Shown here: one piece after another, positions 52,174 through 61,294 of the stretch | Position numbering within the stretch: the stretch's first letter is position 1 | Layout of the letters: each line of letters starts with the position of its first letter | Assembly: GCA_010909725.1 (NCBI GenBank) | Contig: JAACMV010000004.1 | Location: 62,001 to 126,000, forward strand | Direction: 5' to 3' | Origin: Picochlorum sp. 'celeri' | Taxonomy: Eukaryota; Chlorophyta; Trebouxiophyceae | DNA length: 64,000 nt | Position numbers and translations under genes: made by a program | Notes under the pieces: generated by a model | Seen by the model: the letters and a program-made list of their open reading frames with translations, nothing else | Databases searched by the model: none | What the model was told of the DNA's origin: nothing

Positions 52174-53268
52174 ATGGATGGGTCGATTGTGGCATCAGCG
52201 GTGCTGCTGCTGATGGGCAACAGTGCTCTAGGAGCAGAGACACAGGGTGATGCCTCTGCTCGGGCGGATGCAGGTGGGAGTGAGCAGAAAGCCACAAATA
52301 AGACGTCTCTTGGGGATGGAGAACCGGAATTGACCGAAGAACAAGTGCAGCGTTCGGTGCTGATCTTTTACATTGTTCTTGTAGTCATGATTGCAGCGCA
52401 GAGTGGGCTGGTGAGGTGGAGAAGGGCACATAAAAGATCATATGAGCTCGTGACATTGATAGGATTGTGGTTGGTGCCGGCCATTATTAGCCTTCACCTC
52501 ATGTTCTGGAGGTTTTTGATTGTGTGGAGTGGGTATTCTGGGGTTACTGGAATGTACCTGTATAAATGTGTGTATACGGACCTGTGGGATACCAATGTTC
52601 CAAAGAATATCTATAGATGGTTCTTGGGAGTGTTCCGAGTGAGTGTGGGCGTGGGACTGACTGGATATATCATGCTCTTGGTGGACATCTTGTCTGGAGG
52701 GCTCTTGTTTGCCCCTCTGGTAGAGTCTGGGTTTTCTCTTCTTCTGATCTGGTATGGGTTATATTTCGGTATCCTCACAAGGGATTGTGCAGAGGTTGTT
52801 AGTGATAGAATGGTGGGTTCATTTAGTAAGCATCTCAGGGCGAGGGCATCAGTGAACACGGTGCGGGACTGTGCCTTGTGTGGTCAGGAGCTGCGAGATA
52901 CCATGACGCATATTGCGGATGGTATGAGTGATTCAAAAGAATCGAATAAAGATGCGAGCAGCGTTCAGTTGAATTGTAAACATATATTCCATCCCGAGTG
53001 CATCAAAGGGTGGTTGATTGTTGGAAAGAAGGATTCGTGTCCAGCATGTAATGAAAAGGTTGATCTGCGGAGATTGTACGCGGACAAGCCTTGGGAGACT
53101 CGAAATCTGTCATGGATACAAATGCTCGATATGGTTAGATATCTGATCGTGTGGCAGCCCACCATCATGACGGCGTTGCATTTTGTCTTTCATGTCTTGC
53201 ACATGGATGAAGATCTAAGTCCTCCTGATGCAAACGCCCATATCAATGCAAATGCAACCGATTCATAG
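52174..53268 (+). CDS. RNF121: RING finger protein 121/175-like membrane E3 ligase
   Basis: 364 residues from ATG 52174 in context accATGGat. Signal-like hydrophobic N-terminus, then about six membrane helices (IFYIVLVVMIAAQSGLVRW; YELVTLIGLWLVPAIISLHL and onward). A cytosolic RING-H2 follows: CALCGQEL, then LNCKHIFHPECIKGWLIVG and DSCPAC. The pairing KHIFHPECIKGW with CPAC and the preceding multi-TM region matches RNF121, an ER/Golgi E3. The frame upstream of 52174 is open only through non-ATG codons. Confidence 0.9.
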   Translation: MDGSIVASAVLLLMGNSALGAETQGDASARADAGGSEQKATNKTSLGDGEPELTEEQVQRSVLIFYIVLVVMIAAQSGLVRWRRAHKRSYELVTLIGLWLVPAIISLHLMFWRFLIVWSGYSGVTGMYLYKCVYTDLWDTNVPKNIYRWFLGVFRVSVGVGLTGYIMLLVDILSGGLLFAPLVESGFSLLLIWYGLYFGILTRDCAEVVSDRMVGSFSKHLRARASVNTVRDCALCGQELRDTMTHIADGMSDSKESNKDASSVQLNCKHIFHPECIKGWLIVGKKDSCPACNEKVDLRRLYADKPWETRNLSWIQMLDMVRYLIVWQPTIMTALHFVFHVLHMDEDLSPPDANAHINANATDS

Positions 53269-53303
53269 CACTATTTATTATTACATTCTTTATGTACATA
53301 TTT

Positions 53304-54386
53304 TTATTGGCGATGGAGCTTGGTCCCAATCAACAGAATATGAATCAGAACAATATAGGCAATTGCAGCAACAGCCCACAAGCGAGGCTTGCCAACATTA
53401 TACAGTACCTTTCTTTTGCCTAATACGTATGGCACAATCGTATCTTCCAATACACGGACAATCTTTGTCGGTGATTGTTTCTTCAGTTTCGCATACGACA
53501 GTCTCAGGTGATGCCCAATCCCAGGCAATGGTGGCTTTTGTGCACCCCCTGTTTCAAAATAGTGCACGAGCGGAGCAACACCCTTTTCACTCACCCTTCC
53601 TTCTTCCAACATCTCTATCACTTCGGAACAATCCTTGTCTTGTGTCGTCTGTTCAGCCTGCGCTGCAGGCGAGGATGGTACAGGCATGATGTTTTTCTTC
53701 CGTTCCTCAATCTCCCGCATCCTTCTCAGTAACGGAGAGGCATTGCCCATATCTAACACTACATTTTCGTCTTTTTCTGTATTCCTTTGTGAATCCACAT
53801 GCTTTTTTCGAGGAGAAGGAGACGCCATAATCGTGAAATCCTCCTCCAACCTTGCATCATCATCAAAAGACAATGCCTTGCCCCCCATCTCTGGCGAAAA
53901 CATTTCCTTCATAATGGCATCAAACATACCATCCAAATGCTTGTTCATACTCTTCACCGCAGAGACATCCAATACCTGCGGTGAATCCTCACCCAGAGAA
54001 GAAAGGCCCCTTGTGCCACCATGCACTGGAGTACTCTCCACATCCAGAGGCAAGACATCACCAACTCCGTCCCCCTCAATGGTCATATCATCGTCATCTT
54101 CATCGTCCATTTGTCGTAAGAACGCTTTGCGCGTCTCTCTATCCATGACAGGACCGCGTTTGGTCGTCACTGGCTTGTTGACCACTGAGTCATCGCGCCT
54201 CTTCCCCGATTCTGGGCGTATAAACCCACCCAAAATACTTCCATATGATTCTTTTGTACTCATATCCTCCTCAGCCTCCGATTCTCTGCTTCTATAAAGT
54301 CCTGTATGCTGCTGACCCTCACCCAACCAATGGCGCATCCCGAAGGAAACAGATCCACCAAATGTCGTCTGCTGTCGATACGACAT
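53304..54386 (-). CDS. Tail-anchored protein of unknown function
   Basis: 360 residues from ATG 54386. The first 280 residues are hydrophilic, with acidic stretches (DDEDDDDMTIEGD) and basic patches. There are helical segments VKSMNKHLDGMFDAIMKEMF and LLRRMREIEERKK. The only membrane segment is at the extreme C-terminus (LWAVAAIAYIVLIHILLIG followed by TKLHRQ), typical of a tail anchor facing the cytosol. Vesicle/ER function is possible but I recognise no domain. Confidence 0.7.
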   Translation of the reverse strand: MSYRQQTTFGGSVSFGMRHWLGEGQQHTGLYRSRESEAEEDMSTKESYGSILGGFIRPESGKRRDDSVVNKPVTTKRGPVMDRETRKAFLRQMDDEDDDDMTIEGDGVGDVLPLDVESTPVHGGTRGLSSLGEDSPQVLDVSAVKSMNKHLDGMFDAIMKEMFSPEMGGKALSFDDDARLEEDFTIMASPSPRKKHVDSQRNTEKDENVVLDMGNASPLLRRMREIEERKKNIMPVPSSPAAQAEQTTQDKDCSEVIEMLEEGRVSEKGVAPLVHYFETGGAQKPPLPGIGHHLRLSYAKLKKQSPTKIVRVLEDTIVPYVLGKRKVLYNVGKPRLWAVAAIAYIVLIHILLIGTKLHRQ

Positions 54387-54835
54387 CAACTATGAGTTGT
54401 ATTTTAAAATATGTAGTACATGCAGTCGTGGTTAACACTCCGACAAGATGAACCAACGCATGCCGAGTCGGTTGGAACCAACCAACCAACCGTCAAATGA
54501 TTCCTGTTAAATGGTTCCTATCCAAGACTATGCTTGACCGAATTGATTCCCGTATGAGCCATTGTCTGGATCTGGGCCTCGGGTGAAGCTTCTATATGCG
54601 CACAAATGCATTGCTTGATGTTTAAATACCATTACATACTAAAATAGTGACTTGATCAATCTCGAGGTATGGGTTTCATGGCTGCATTGTATTGGGTCTT
54701 TGGGAGTGACGTAGACGATGGTCGTGCATCTCTCTTGTGTCTCAGATGTTTCTGGAATGTGATTACTATGTGTTATGTATCTATATGTGCAGACACTGTC
54801 TCTCATTGCGACGGAAACGAACAGAGTTGTTGGGC
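54387..54835. other. Divergent intergenic region with a GGTTGG/CCAACC inverted repeat
   Basis: About 450 bp. Includes at about 54469-54490 a short inverted repeat, GGTTGG with CCAACC copies repeated as AACC units. Near 54670-54720 there is a short open stretch from an ATG that could be a first exon for the downstream AlgH gene, but no join keeps the AlgH frame convincingly. Confidence 0.3.
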
Positions 54836-55747
54836 ATGACTGGCGTTGTTTCGGTGGGGAGGTTGTCGAGTCACCGAGGTGGACCAAGGCATCTTTTGCA
54901 TCCACTTGGTACCAAGACGAGCATGATATATTCCAGTTCTGAGTATCGAGGCTGTCGACACAAGGCACAGGCCTTGTCTGGTGGGGGCGAGGAGGAGGAG
55001 GAGGACCATGTCTTCTACTACTATGGGGATGAGATGGGGTATGATGTGGATGCTGTTACTGCGGATTGGAGGGAGTATCGGGCCAAGATGGTTGCGAAGG
55101 AGCACCGCCATGCTGGGACAAAGGAATGGGCAGGGTTGGGCCGGGAGGGTGTTCAACAGACCAGTCGTCGGTGGTCGCATCAGATCTCTCATCCCGAGAA
55201 GGGATGTTTGTTGGTAGCTCGTCGACCTGATTTGGGGATGTTTTCATACTCTGTCATACTGATTACAGAGCACGACGACGAGATTGGGTCCAGTGGCCTG
55301 GTGCTGAACATGCCCACACCTCTGCACATTGCAAATTTGGGTTTGGAGGTGCATATTGCCGAGTCTCTTGGGCAGTGCCCATTGTATATAGGTGGTCCAG
55401 TGACTCGGAATTTGCTCCATGTGCTGCATGGAAATGAGTCTGTGGAGGGATCCATGGAAATTATCAAAGGCGTGTATGCTGGAGGTGTTGAAAGCGCTGC
55501 TGAGCTGGTGCTTCAAGGGGCTGTGGATCCATCAGAATTTCGCCTGTTGGCAGGATATAGTGGCTGGGAGCCTTATCAATTAGCGACAGAGATACAGAAT
55601 GGGGCATGGCATGTGATATCAGCCTCGTCCGATGTGATCAACGGATGCATCAAGGGAGACTACACAGGTTTTGGACAATTTTCCATGAATGATACAAAAG
55701 TTGACTGTTGGAAAGCCATTTTACACGAGACTGGTATTCCATTTTAA
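54836..55747 (+). CDS. AlgH/UPF0301 (DUF179) family protein, probably plastid
   Basis: 303 residues from ATG 54836; an in-frame ATG at 54746 would add 30. The N-terminal 45 residues (MTGVVSVGRLSSHRGGPRHL) are basic and Ser-rich, as for a plastid transit peptide. An acidic spacer follows, then a DUF179 core from about residue 120. Core blocks are GCLLVARRPDLGMFSYSVIL, GSSGLVLNMPTP, LYIGGPVTRNLLHVLHG and LLAGYSGWEPYQLATEIQNG. Bacterial AlgH is of uncertain biochemical role, and plant homologues are plastid-located. Confidence 0.85.
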   Translation: MTGVVSVGRLSSHRGGPRHLLHPLGTKTSMIYSSSEYRGCRHKAQALSGGGEEEEEDHVFYYYGDEMGYDVDAVTADWREYRAKMVAKEHRHAGTKEWAGLGREGVQQTSRRWSHQISHPEKGCLLVARRPDLGMFSYSVILITEHDDEIGSSGLVLNMPTPLHIANLGLEVHIAESLGQCPLYIGGPVTRNLLHVLHGNESVEGSMEIIKGVYAGGVESAAELVLQGAVDPSEFRLLAGYSGWEPYQLATEIQNGAWHVISASSDVINGCIKGDYTGFGQFSMNDTKVDCWKAILHETGIPF

Positions 55748-55788
55748 GTTTTCCCACGTATAGAAAAAATGAATGACCATGTAAATGC

Positions 55789-56332
55789 TTACCAGTACTC
55801 CTGCTTGCGGCCCTGGATTCCAATCTGAGCGAGAGTCAGGGTGACAAAGAGTCCAAGGTGCCATGTGACCATGTACAACCAGAACTTGTCATCGAGGGCT
55901 GGTCCCTGTGGGAAGTTTGCTAAGTTGGCTCCAATGGACTCTGTGAAGAGGCCGAAGAGGGACTTTCCTCCAAAGGCAGACACCCCAATGTTGGATGGGA
56001 TGAACCATCCAGCAGATCCAATCATCAATGCAAGTGGCTCCTTCTTAAGCCATTCATATCCCTCGTTGGCGGCAGCACGGACGACAACCTGTCTGGAAGA
56101 GGCTCTGCTTCTGCTCAGAGGTGTTGTCCTCAATCCTGCACATCAATACACACATCATGATGAGCATTGAAGATGCTTTAGTCTTAGAATATTCTCTTTG
56201 GACCATCATCCATTCGCACAGAGAGCCATCAAAGAAGGATTGTCCGCGATTGGATGTCGATGGGTCAATCCATCAGCCTTTCACGGCGTACGTACCAGAT
56301 ACCAAAGATGGGCGGGCGATAGTGGTCTGCAT
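55789..56332 (-). CDS. PSAO: Photosystem I subunit O (PsaO), nuclear-encoded
   Basis: Green-lineage PSI subunit that binds near PsaH/PsaL and the LHCII docking side, relevant to state transitions. Exon 1 is 56332-56296 and exon 2 is 56135-55789; the 160-nt intron is GTACGT...GTGCAG. 127 residues. The transit peptide is split by the intron (MQTTIARPSLVSG joined to LRTTPLSRSRASSRQ), and the mature protein starts near VRAAANEGYEW. Two membrane segments: LMIGSAGWFIPSNIGVSAFG and LYMVTWHLGLFVTLTLAQIG. The conserved FWLYMVTWHLGLF and terminal GRKQEYW identify it. Confidence 0.95.
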
Positions 56333-56558
56333 GTTGATTGCTATTGTGCGGTGATGAATACTTGAGTATTAAAGTACAATGACGAGAGCGATGTCGGGAT
56401 CCTAAGATCTATCCTGCAAAGATTGCGATCGGAATTCATCCATATCCCATTGACGGGATCTTTTCATGGGAAGGTATTCCAAGAAAGGATTTCTTCCAAG
56501 AAAGCAAGGACATTGTAGCATACACGTCAGCACAATGCGAAATGAAATAATTTGATCA

Positions 56559-57086
56559 ATGGTTGTGAACAAGGTTGCCGTAGATATCCTTGAACCCAAT
56601 GGTAGAGAGCGGTTTTCTGCCTGTGGGGAACTGGTGTTGCCAGGGGAGGATGGGGCGGTATTTGACCCATCGTCGTCGATGGATTGTGATCTAGACCTCT
56701 CTCAAGGGACTCCTAGATTTTATATAATGCGGCTGAGGGACAGAGAGAAACGGTTTGATAGGATTACGTACCATGAAAAGGTGACCCAATGCCTGGCCCT
56801 GTCATCACCCAGCACGCTGTCTGGATGGTACTTGGCAGTGGCTCCTCCAACGTATACGCAGGGGGATGAGACGGTGGTGTATCCAGATTTAGAAAAGGGT
56901 GTGGTTGTGTATCGCATTCCTCATGGCGTGATTGTCAAGTTGCATAAAGGGACATGGCATGCAGGGCCTTTGTGGGATCCTAAAGAGGCCAGTGTGGCCG
57001 AGTTTATGAACTTGGAGCTGAGCGATACGAATGTGGTTGATCATCACACGCATGTATATGGAGATGGAGGGGCTATGGTGGATTAA
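56559..57086 (+). CDS. Ureidoglycolate lyase/hydrolase-like cupin protein
   Basis: 175 residues. C-terminal half matches the AllA-type cupin: VVVYRIPHGVIVKLHKGTWH, AGPLW, then FMNLELSDTNVVDHHTH. The metal/substrate His residues (GTWHAGP; DHHTH) are present. Plant genome annotations give this family the label ureidoglycolate hydrolase, although the real plant activity is unproven. The gene ends 11 bp from the stop of a convergent, unrelated-fold ureidoglycolate amidohydrolase. That position supports a role in ureide catabolism. Confidence 0.78.
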   Translation: MVVNKVAVDILEPNGRERFSACGELVLPGEDGAVFDPSSSMDCDLDLSQGTPRFYIMRLRDREKRFDRITYHEKVTQCLALSSPSTLSGWYLAVAPPTYTQGDETVVYPDLEKGVVVYRIPHGVIVKLHKGTWHAGPLWDPKEASVAEFMNLELSDTNVVDHHTHVYGDGGAMVD

Positions 57087-57097
57087 ATCAGTGTCTA

Positions 57098-58474
57098 CTA
57101 TAATTCTGTGTGTTGTTCAACAGACCCGGCCAGGTTTGCCAGGGTGTATGCTAGGACCTCAACACCCTGGCGTATGTAACGAGGAGCTGTAAACTCATCA
57201 GGTCTGTGACTCTTCCCTTCTTCTGAGGGAATAAATATCATTCCCATATCGCTTATCTGCGCCATGAAGAGGGAGTCGTGGTATGCGCGGCTGATCATGC
57301 GTCTAGAAGAGAGATTGAAATGGGATGCAGCAGCCTCAATCGTCTCCACGATATGGCTCTTGGATATTGCGGGCGGATCAAGGTTGAGGGTTTTGAATTC
57401 ATATTCAACCCCACGTCGCGACGCGATGCTTTCGGCAGCTTCTTTGAGCTGGTCAATCACCTTTGATCGTCTGACTGGGTCTGGGTCCCTCAGATCAATC
57501 TCCAGTTCTGCAACTCTGGGCACGCTGTTGATGGCGCCGGGCGATATCTGCCATTTCCCTACAGTCCCAACAATGTCGATAGATCCAGTCGATACGACTG
57601 ACTTTTCTACTTCAAGGGCCAATTCTGCTGCAGCAAGACTGGCATCATGCCTGTCTGGCATGAGAAGGGCACCAGCATGTCCTCCTCCTCCCTTGAAGCT
57701 GACATAGAAAGCAGAGGGAGCAGCAATGGCAGTCACAACACCAATATCCGTATTAGATGCTTCCAATTCCGGCCCTTGCTCTATATGCAACTCGACAAAA
57801 GATGCAACAGAGTATGAAGAGACATTCTTGATGATATCCTCCTCTGATTGAATTCCATCAATACCAGCTTCCCGAGCTGCCTGTATAAATGTCTTACCTT
57901 CATTGTCTTGTAACTGCGACAATTGCTCAGCTCCTAGAGCCCCCGCCATGGCCCTACTAGAGATACAACTCAAGCCAAACCGAGTAGGCTCTTCAGAAGT
58001 GAACATGATCACTTGTATAGGCCTGCTGGGAACAAATCCCGACGCTTTCAGTGCCCGCACTGCTTCAATACCTCCCAAAACGCCAACAGTACCATCATAC
58101 GCTCCCGCCAATGGAATAGCATCGCAGTGACTTCCAGTCATCACAGAGCCAACAGAGCTCCCACTCCCATCAGGTACCCACGTTCCTACAATGCTCCCCA
58201 TGGCATCCACATGCACCTCCAAACCAACATCCTCCATCAACGATATGATGTATTTCCTCGCAAGGACATCCTTCTCCGTAAATAAAACACGAGTCACAGC
58301 GGGATGTGGGTCGTCAGAAACCCTAGCAAGTTGAGCAATGTGACCCACCAACCTCCGCTCATCCACCCGAATATCCCCCACTAGACTATTACAGAGTCCG
58401 TGAATAATGCATAGATTGAACAGGGCCGCTACTAAAAAGACTCCGGAACGGTTTCGAAAAGATCTCTGAAGCAT
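57098..58474 (-). CDS. UAH: Ureidoglycolate amidohydrolase (UAH), M20 family
   Basis: Last step of plant purine/ureide breakdown: ureidoglycolate to glyoxylate, ammonia and CO2, in the ER in plants. 458 residues with an N-terminal signal (SGVFLVAALFNLCIIHGLC). Metal ligands: SHCDA, GAYDGTVGV (Asp), TSEEPTRFG (Glu-Glu), ELHIEQGP (His) and a C-terminal SRAYHDSLFMAQ (His). EEPTRFGLSCISSRAMAG and AFYVSFKGGGGHAGALLMP are diagnostic for UAH over allantoate amidohydrolase. Length matches plant UAH. Confidence 0.93.
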   Translation of the reverse strand: MLQRSFRNRSGVFLVAALFNLCIIHGLCNSLVGDIRVDERRLVGHIAQLARVSDDPHPAVTRVLFTEKDVLARKYIISLMEDVGLEVHVDAMGSIVGTWVPDGSGSSVGSVMTGSHCDAIPLAGAYDGTVGVLGGIEAVRALKASGFVPSRPIQVIMFTSEEPTRFGLSCISSRAMAGALGAEQLSQLQDNEGKTFIQAAREAGIDGIQSEEDIIKNVSSYSVASFVELHIEQGPELEASNTDIGVVTAIAAPSAFYVSFKGGGGHAGALLMPDRHDASLAAAELALEVEKSVVSTGSIDIVGTVGKWQISPGAINSVPRVAELEIDLRDPDPVRRSKVIDQLKEAAESIASRRGVEYEFKTLNLDPPAISKSHIVETIEAAASHFNLSSRRMISRAYHDSLFMAQISDMGMIFIPSEEGKSHRPDEFTAPRYIRQGVEVLAYTLANLAGSVEQHTEL

Positions 58475-58567
58475 GGAGCTGTTTTCAGTTCAATTTCAAT
58501 CCAACGCTCATTCCTTGTTCTATGAAAAAAACCTCGTCTACTTGAACAAATATTACACTTGAGAAGG

Positions 58568-59680
58568 TTATATGATCACGCAAGAGCATCCATCGGTATC
58601 ATTGTGTTTCCTGCCCTCGTCCTGGCCCTGATGATGATCCGGGTGGGTGGATGTCACTGGCATATGGGACGAATGCTCCGTCATCGAATAACTAGAGATT
58701 GATATGGTATCCTGTGCTTGGCACTGTGTGGATACGGCATCGATGTCACTGGTGGACTTGTGTGTATCTGGTGCACTCCTTTTAGATTGAACGTCATGCT
58801 GACTCTCGCTTCTGTCTGCAGACACACTCGTGATGGTGTCATGAATAGACTGAAGAGTAAAGTCCACATGGGCTGCGCAGCTTTCATCCTTTGAAAACAA
58901 GTAATGATGGCCACCGTCGAACATGTCTACGTGGCACTGTCCAGATGTACTGCACGGGGCCCAGGCATCCAACATGTCTCGTGTGTATCGGACATCGCTG
59001 CAACCTCCAGAGACAAAAATTGGGCAGGAGACGGTCTCATCAGGATCTGGCGAGAAGGTTTCTGAAATTGTAAAATCAGCCTTGAGCACGGGATACATGA
59101 ATTTTCGTATCGATGGATGCTCCAATTCTTTATTTTTTCCATAGCGTTTTTCCATGACCTCCCAAAAGTGAGCCTCTCCAAGGAGATGCATGGCTGTGGT
59201 ATCAATATCATTCTCAACGCCACTCAGTCTTGGAGAGCGAATAGCAGATACAATTAAACATGCTACGCAGTGCCCACGCCGCCTTTCTAGCTCCCGCACA
59301 GTTTCGAATGCAATCCACCCCCCAAGAGAGTGCCCAAGAATGACAACCGGTGATCCATCATCATCCTCACCCAAGTAGGTGTGTATCAGTGCGTCCACAA
59401 CGCCATCCACGACTTCATCCATGTGTTCCAACAAAGTCTCTTTCCTTCTCATCCCCCGACCGGGCAATTCCACTGGGAGAATCCTGAAGCCATCGCACCA
59501 GTCTGGACACATGGACTGCAGTTGTTCTGACAAGCAGTCAATCCAAGGGTTGTACACCGTGGCCCCTGTCCCAGCAGGTGGAAACAATACCAGTGTGACT
59601 ATAGTACCTCCATCCCTGGTACCAGGAAATGAAAGATCTCTTGGCCTGAATATCCAGGGTGATGTCCCTTGGGGATTCAT
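58568..59680 (-). CDS. Type II thioesterase with C-terminal CaaX prenylation motif
   Basis: 370 residues. The alpha/beta-hydrolase thioesterase of the oleoyl-ACP hydrolase/TEII group covers about residues 25-280. Entry VLFPPAGTGATVYNPW, LPGRGMRR, nucleophile GHSLGG (Ser118), acid Asp229 in SGGCSDVRYTRDM, and His258/259 in FDGGHHYLFS. Such enzymes clear mis-primed carriers of polyketide or fatty-acid synthases. A Ser/His/Asp-rich tail of about 90 residues ends CSCVII. The last four residues form a CaaX box, and the Cys two before could be palmitoylated. This implies attachment to a membrane. No polyketide synthase gene lies in the window. Confidence 0.82.
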   Translation of the reverse strand: MNPQGTSPWIFRPRDLSFPGTRDGGTIVTLVLFPPAGTGATVYNPWIDCLSEQLQSMCPDWCDGFRILPVELPGRGMRRKETLLEHMDEVVDGVVDALIHTYLGEDDDGSPVVILGHSLGGWIAFETVRELERRRGHCVACLIVSAIRSPRLSGVENDIDTTAMHLLGEAHFWEVMEKRYGKNKELEHPSIRKFMYPVLKADFTISETFSPDPDETVSCPIFVSGGCSDVRYTRDMLDAWAPCSTSGQCHVDMFDGGHHYLFSKDESCAAHVDFTLQSIHDTITSVSADRSESQHDVQSKRSAPDTHKSTSDIDAVSTQCQAQDTISISSYSMTEHSSHMPVTSTHPDHHQGQDEGRKHNDTDGCSCVII

Positions 59681-59798
59681 CGCATTGGTTTGGGTCGATC
59701 GAACAATGTGCGTATCGAATCAACCCAAAATGATGTTCTTTTAAATGTAAATATTTTTCTTTTTTATGACACGTAGAGTATTAATGATGCGAATGTAT

Positions 59799-61208
59799 TC
59801 ATCGGTTCTTCTTCTTCTTCTTGTCTGCATCTGAACTGGCACGAGCATTGGCAAGCTGCTCGATGACATTCTTAAAAAAGACAAAGACCATGACAAAGAC
59901 CACCACTTGCCATGGTCTATCAACGAGTAGCTGCCTCAGAGAATCAATGAGGACGCGTGGTCGTATATTCAATACATGGTGAAGGTTTCCAGAGGTGTGT
60001 CTGGACTCTGTCGCTCTGTGGATGACGTCCGATTGGAAACCTTGAATGGATCTGTTAATCTTCTCTCTGATTGCATGCATCACGACCGTGGCAGATATGT
60101 TCACCCCAGGTATCGTAATGCTCTGAATTGAAGCTTCGAGGTATTCCAAAATACTTTCACGGGTGCTTTTTCTAAACAATGCTACAAAAAATGCTGTTTG
60201 ACCGGCGACTTTGACCACACCCTTGCCCAGCAGGGTGGCTCCAAAGAATTCCCAGAATGGCATGAGAAAGTGACCGCAACAAATGCCACATAAATCAAAT
60301 GCTGCATTGGGATACGCTGCTAATATGAATATTCCCCAAAAACCCCTCTTTTCTATAAAGTCAAGCATCCAGTGCTTGACCTTGCTGATGGTCATCTGAA
60401 AGAGGGCAACCATTTTGGAATACCATGATGCTGCCTTGCTATATCGTATCGATGATGAATGTTCCAACTTTGCAATTTCCTCTGCTTCGATATTTTTTCT
60501 CCCAGCTTTTGCAGCCTGGTAGCTGAGCAAGTAAGGCGGTATTTCTCCAATTGCTGTACCAATACCCCACAGAATCCCAGCAGGGAGTGAGTGCAAAAAC
60601 ACCTGCCAAAAGCCCACCATATCGCTCGGGTCCCCCTTCGATACAGTAGGAACGCATTGAAATGCATCGCTTCTCCACCACATATCTGATCGGATATCAA
60701 AATCCAGATTACCACATCGCTCAGATGCCAAACAAATCTTGAGGATGTGAGGAAACAGAAACAGGAGGCCAGAATGCATTCCTGAGCCAAACCCTATCGA
60801 GGATAATATCCCCAGTCCCATCCACCACACCACAAACTCGCTTGAGAATTCAATCTGCTCGATCGTGTCCTCTTGCACTCCCGCTATTTTCAGAAAAACG
60901 TAGAGAAGAAGGACGGGGAGTACCACAAACAGTGTGGCAGGGTGCGCTACCGTCCATCTCACGAACAACCATATACTGTCCAAAGCACTCAAATAAAAAT
61001 ACTTCAATGTCAATAGAGGAGACCCAAAGAGTGTCAATCGAGTCCGTTCTTTGGTCAATCGATTCCCCAACTGCTACACAGTCCCAAGGGCATATTGTCA
61101 GCGAATAACATCTCTCATCGGATTAGATACACATATGTATATTTTATTTCATATTCGGCATACCTTGGTGTCCACCCGAAGACTGTCTTGGAGTGTGTCG
61201 CTCTCCAT
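59799..61208 (-). CDS. VMP1: Vacuole membrane protein 1 (VMP1/KMS-like)
   Basis: ER multispanning scramblase-type protein needed for autophagosome formation and ER organisation. Exon 1 is 61208-61164 (MESDTLQDSLRVDTK) and exon 2 is 61070-59799; the 93-nt intron is GTATGC...TAGCAG, phase 0. 438 residues. The entry LGNRLTKERTRLTLFGSPLL matches the plant KMS pattern. The VTT/SNARE-associated domain contains GIGTAIGEIPPYLLSYQAAK and GFWGIFILAAYPNAAFDLCG. The C-terminus ends KKNR, a dilysine KKxx ER-retrieval signal. Without splicing the frame has no ATG. Confidence 0.93.
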
Positions 61209-61294
61209 TGTGGGAATTCCGTTGCAATGACTTATTCAATCATGTCAGTCTTTAGAATACGTGTTACATTCAATAATGGTAAAGAAGTATTTTT

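Noticed and set aside
53635..54297. 220-codon Ser-rich plus-strand frame
   Set aside because: Antisense of the acidic tail-anchored protein; Ser richness mirrors Asp/Glu codons.
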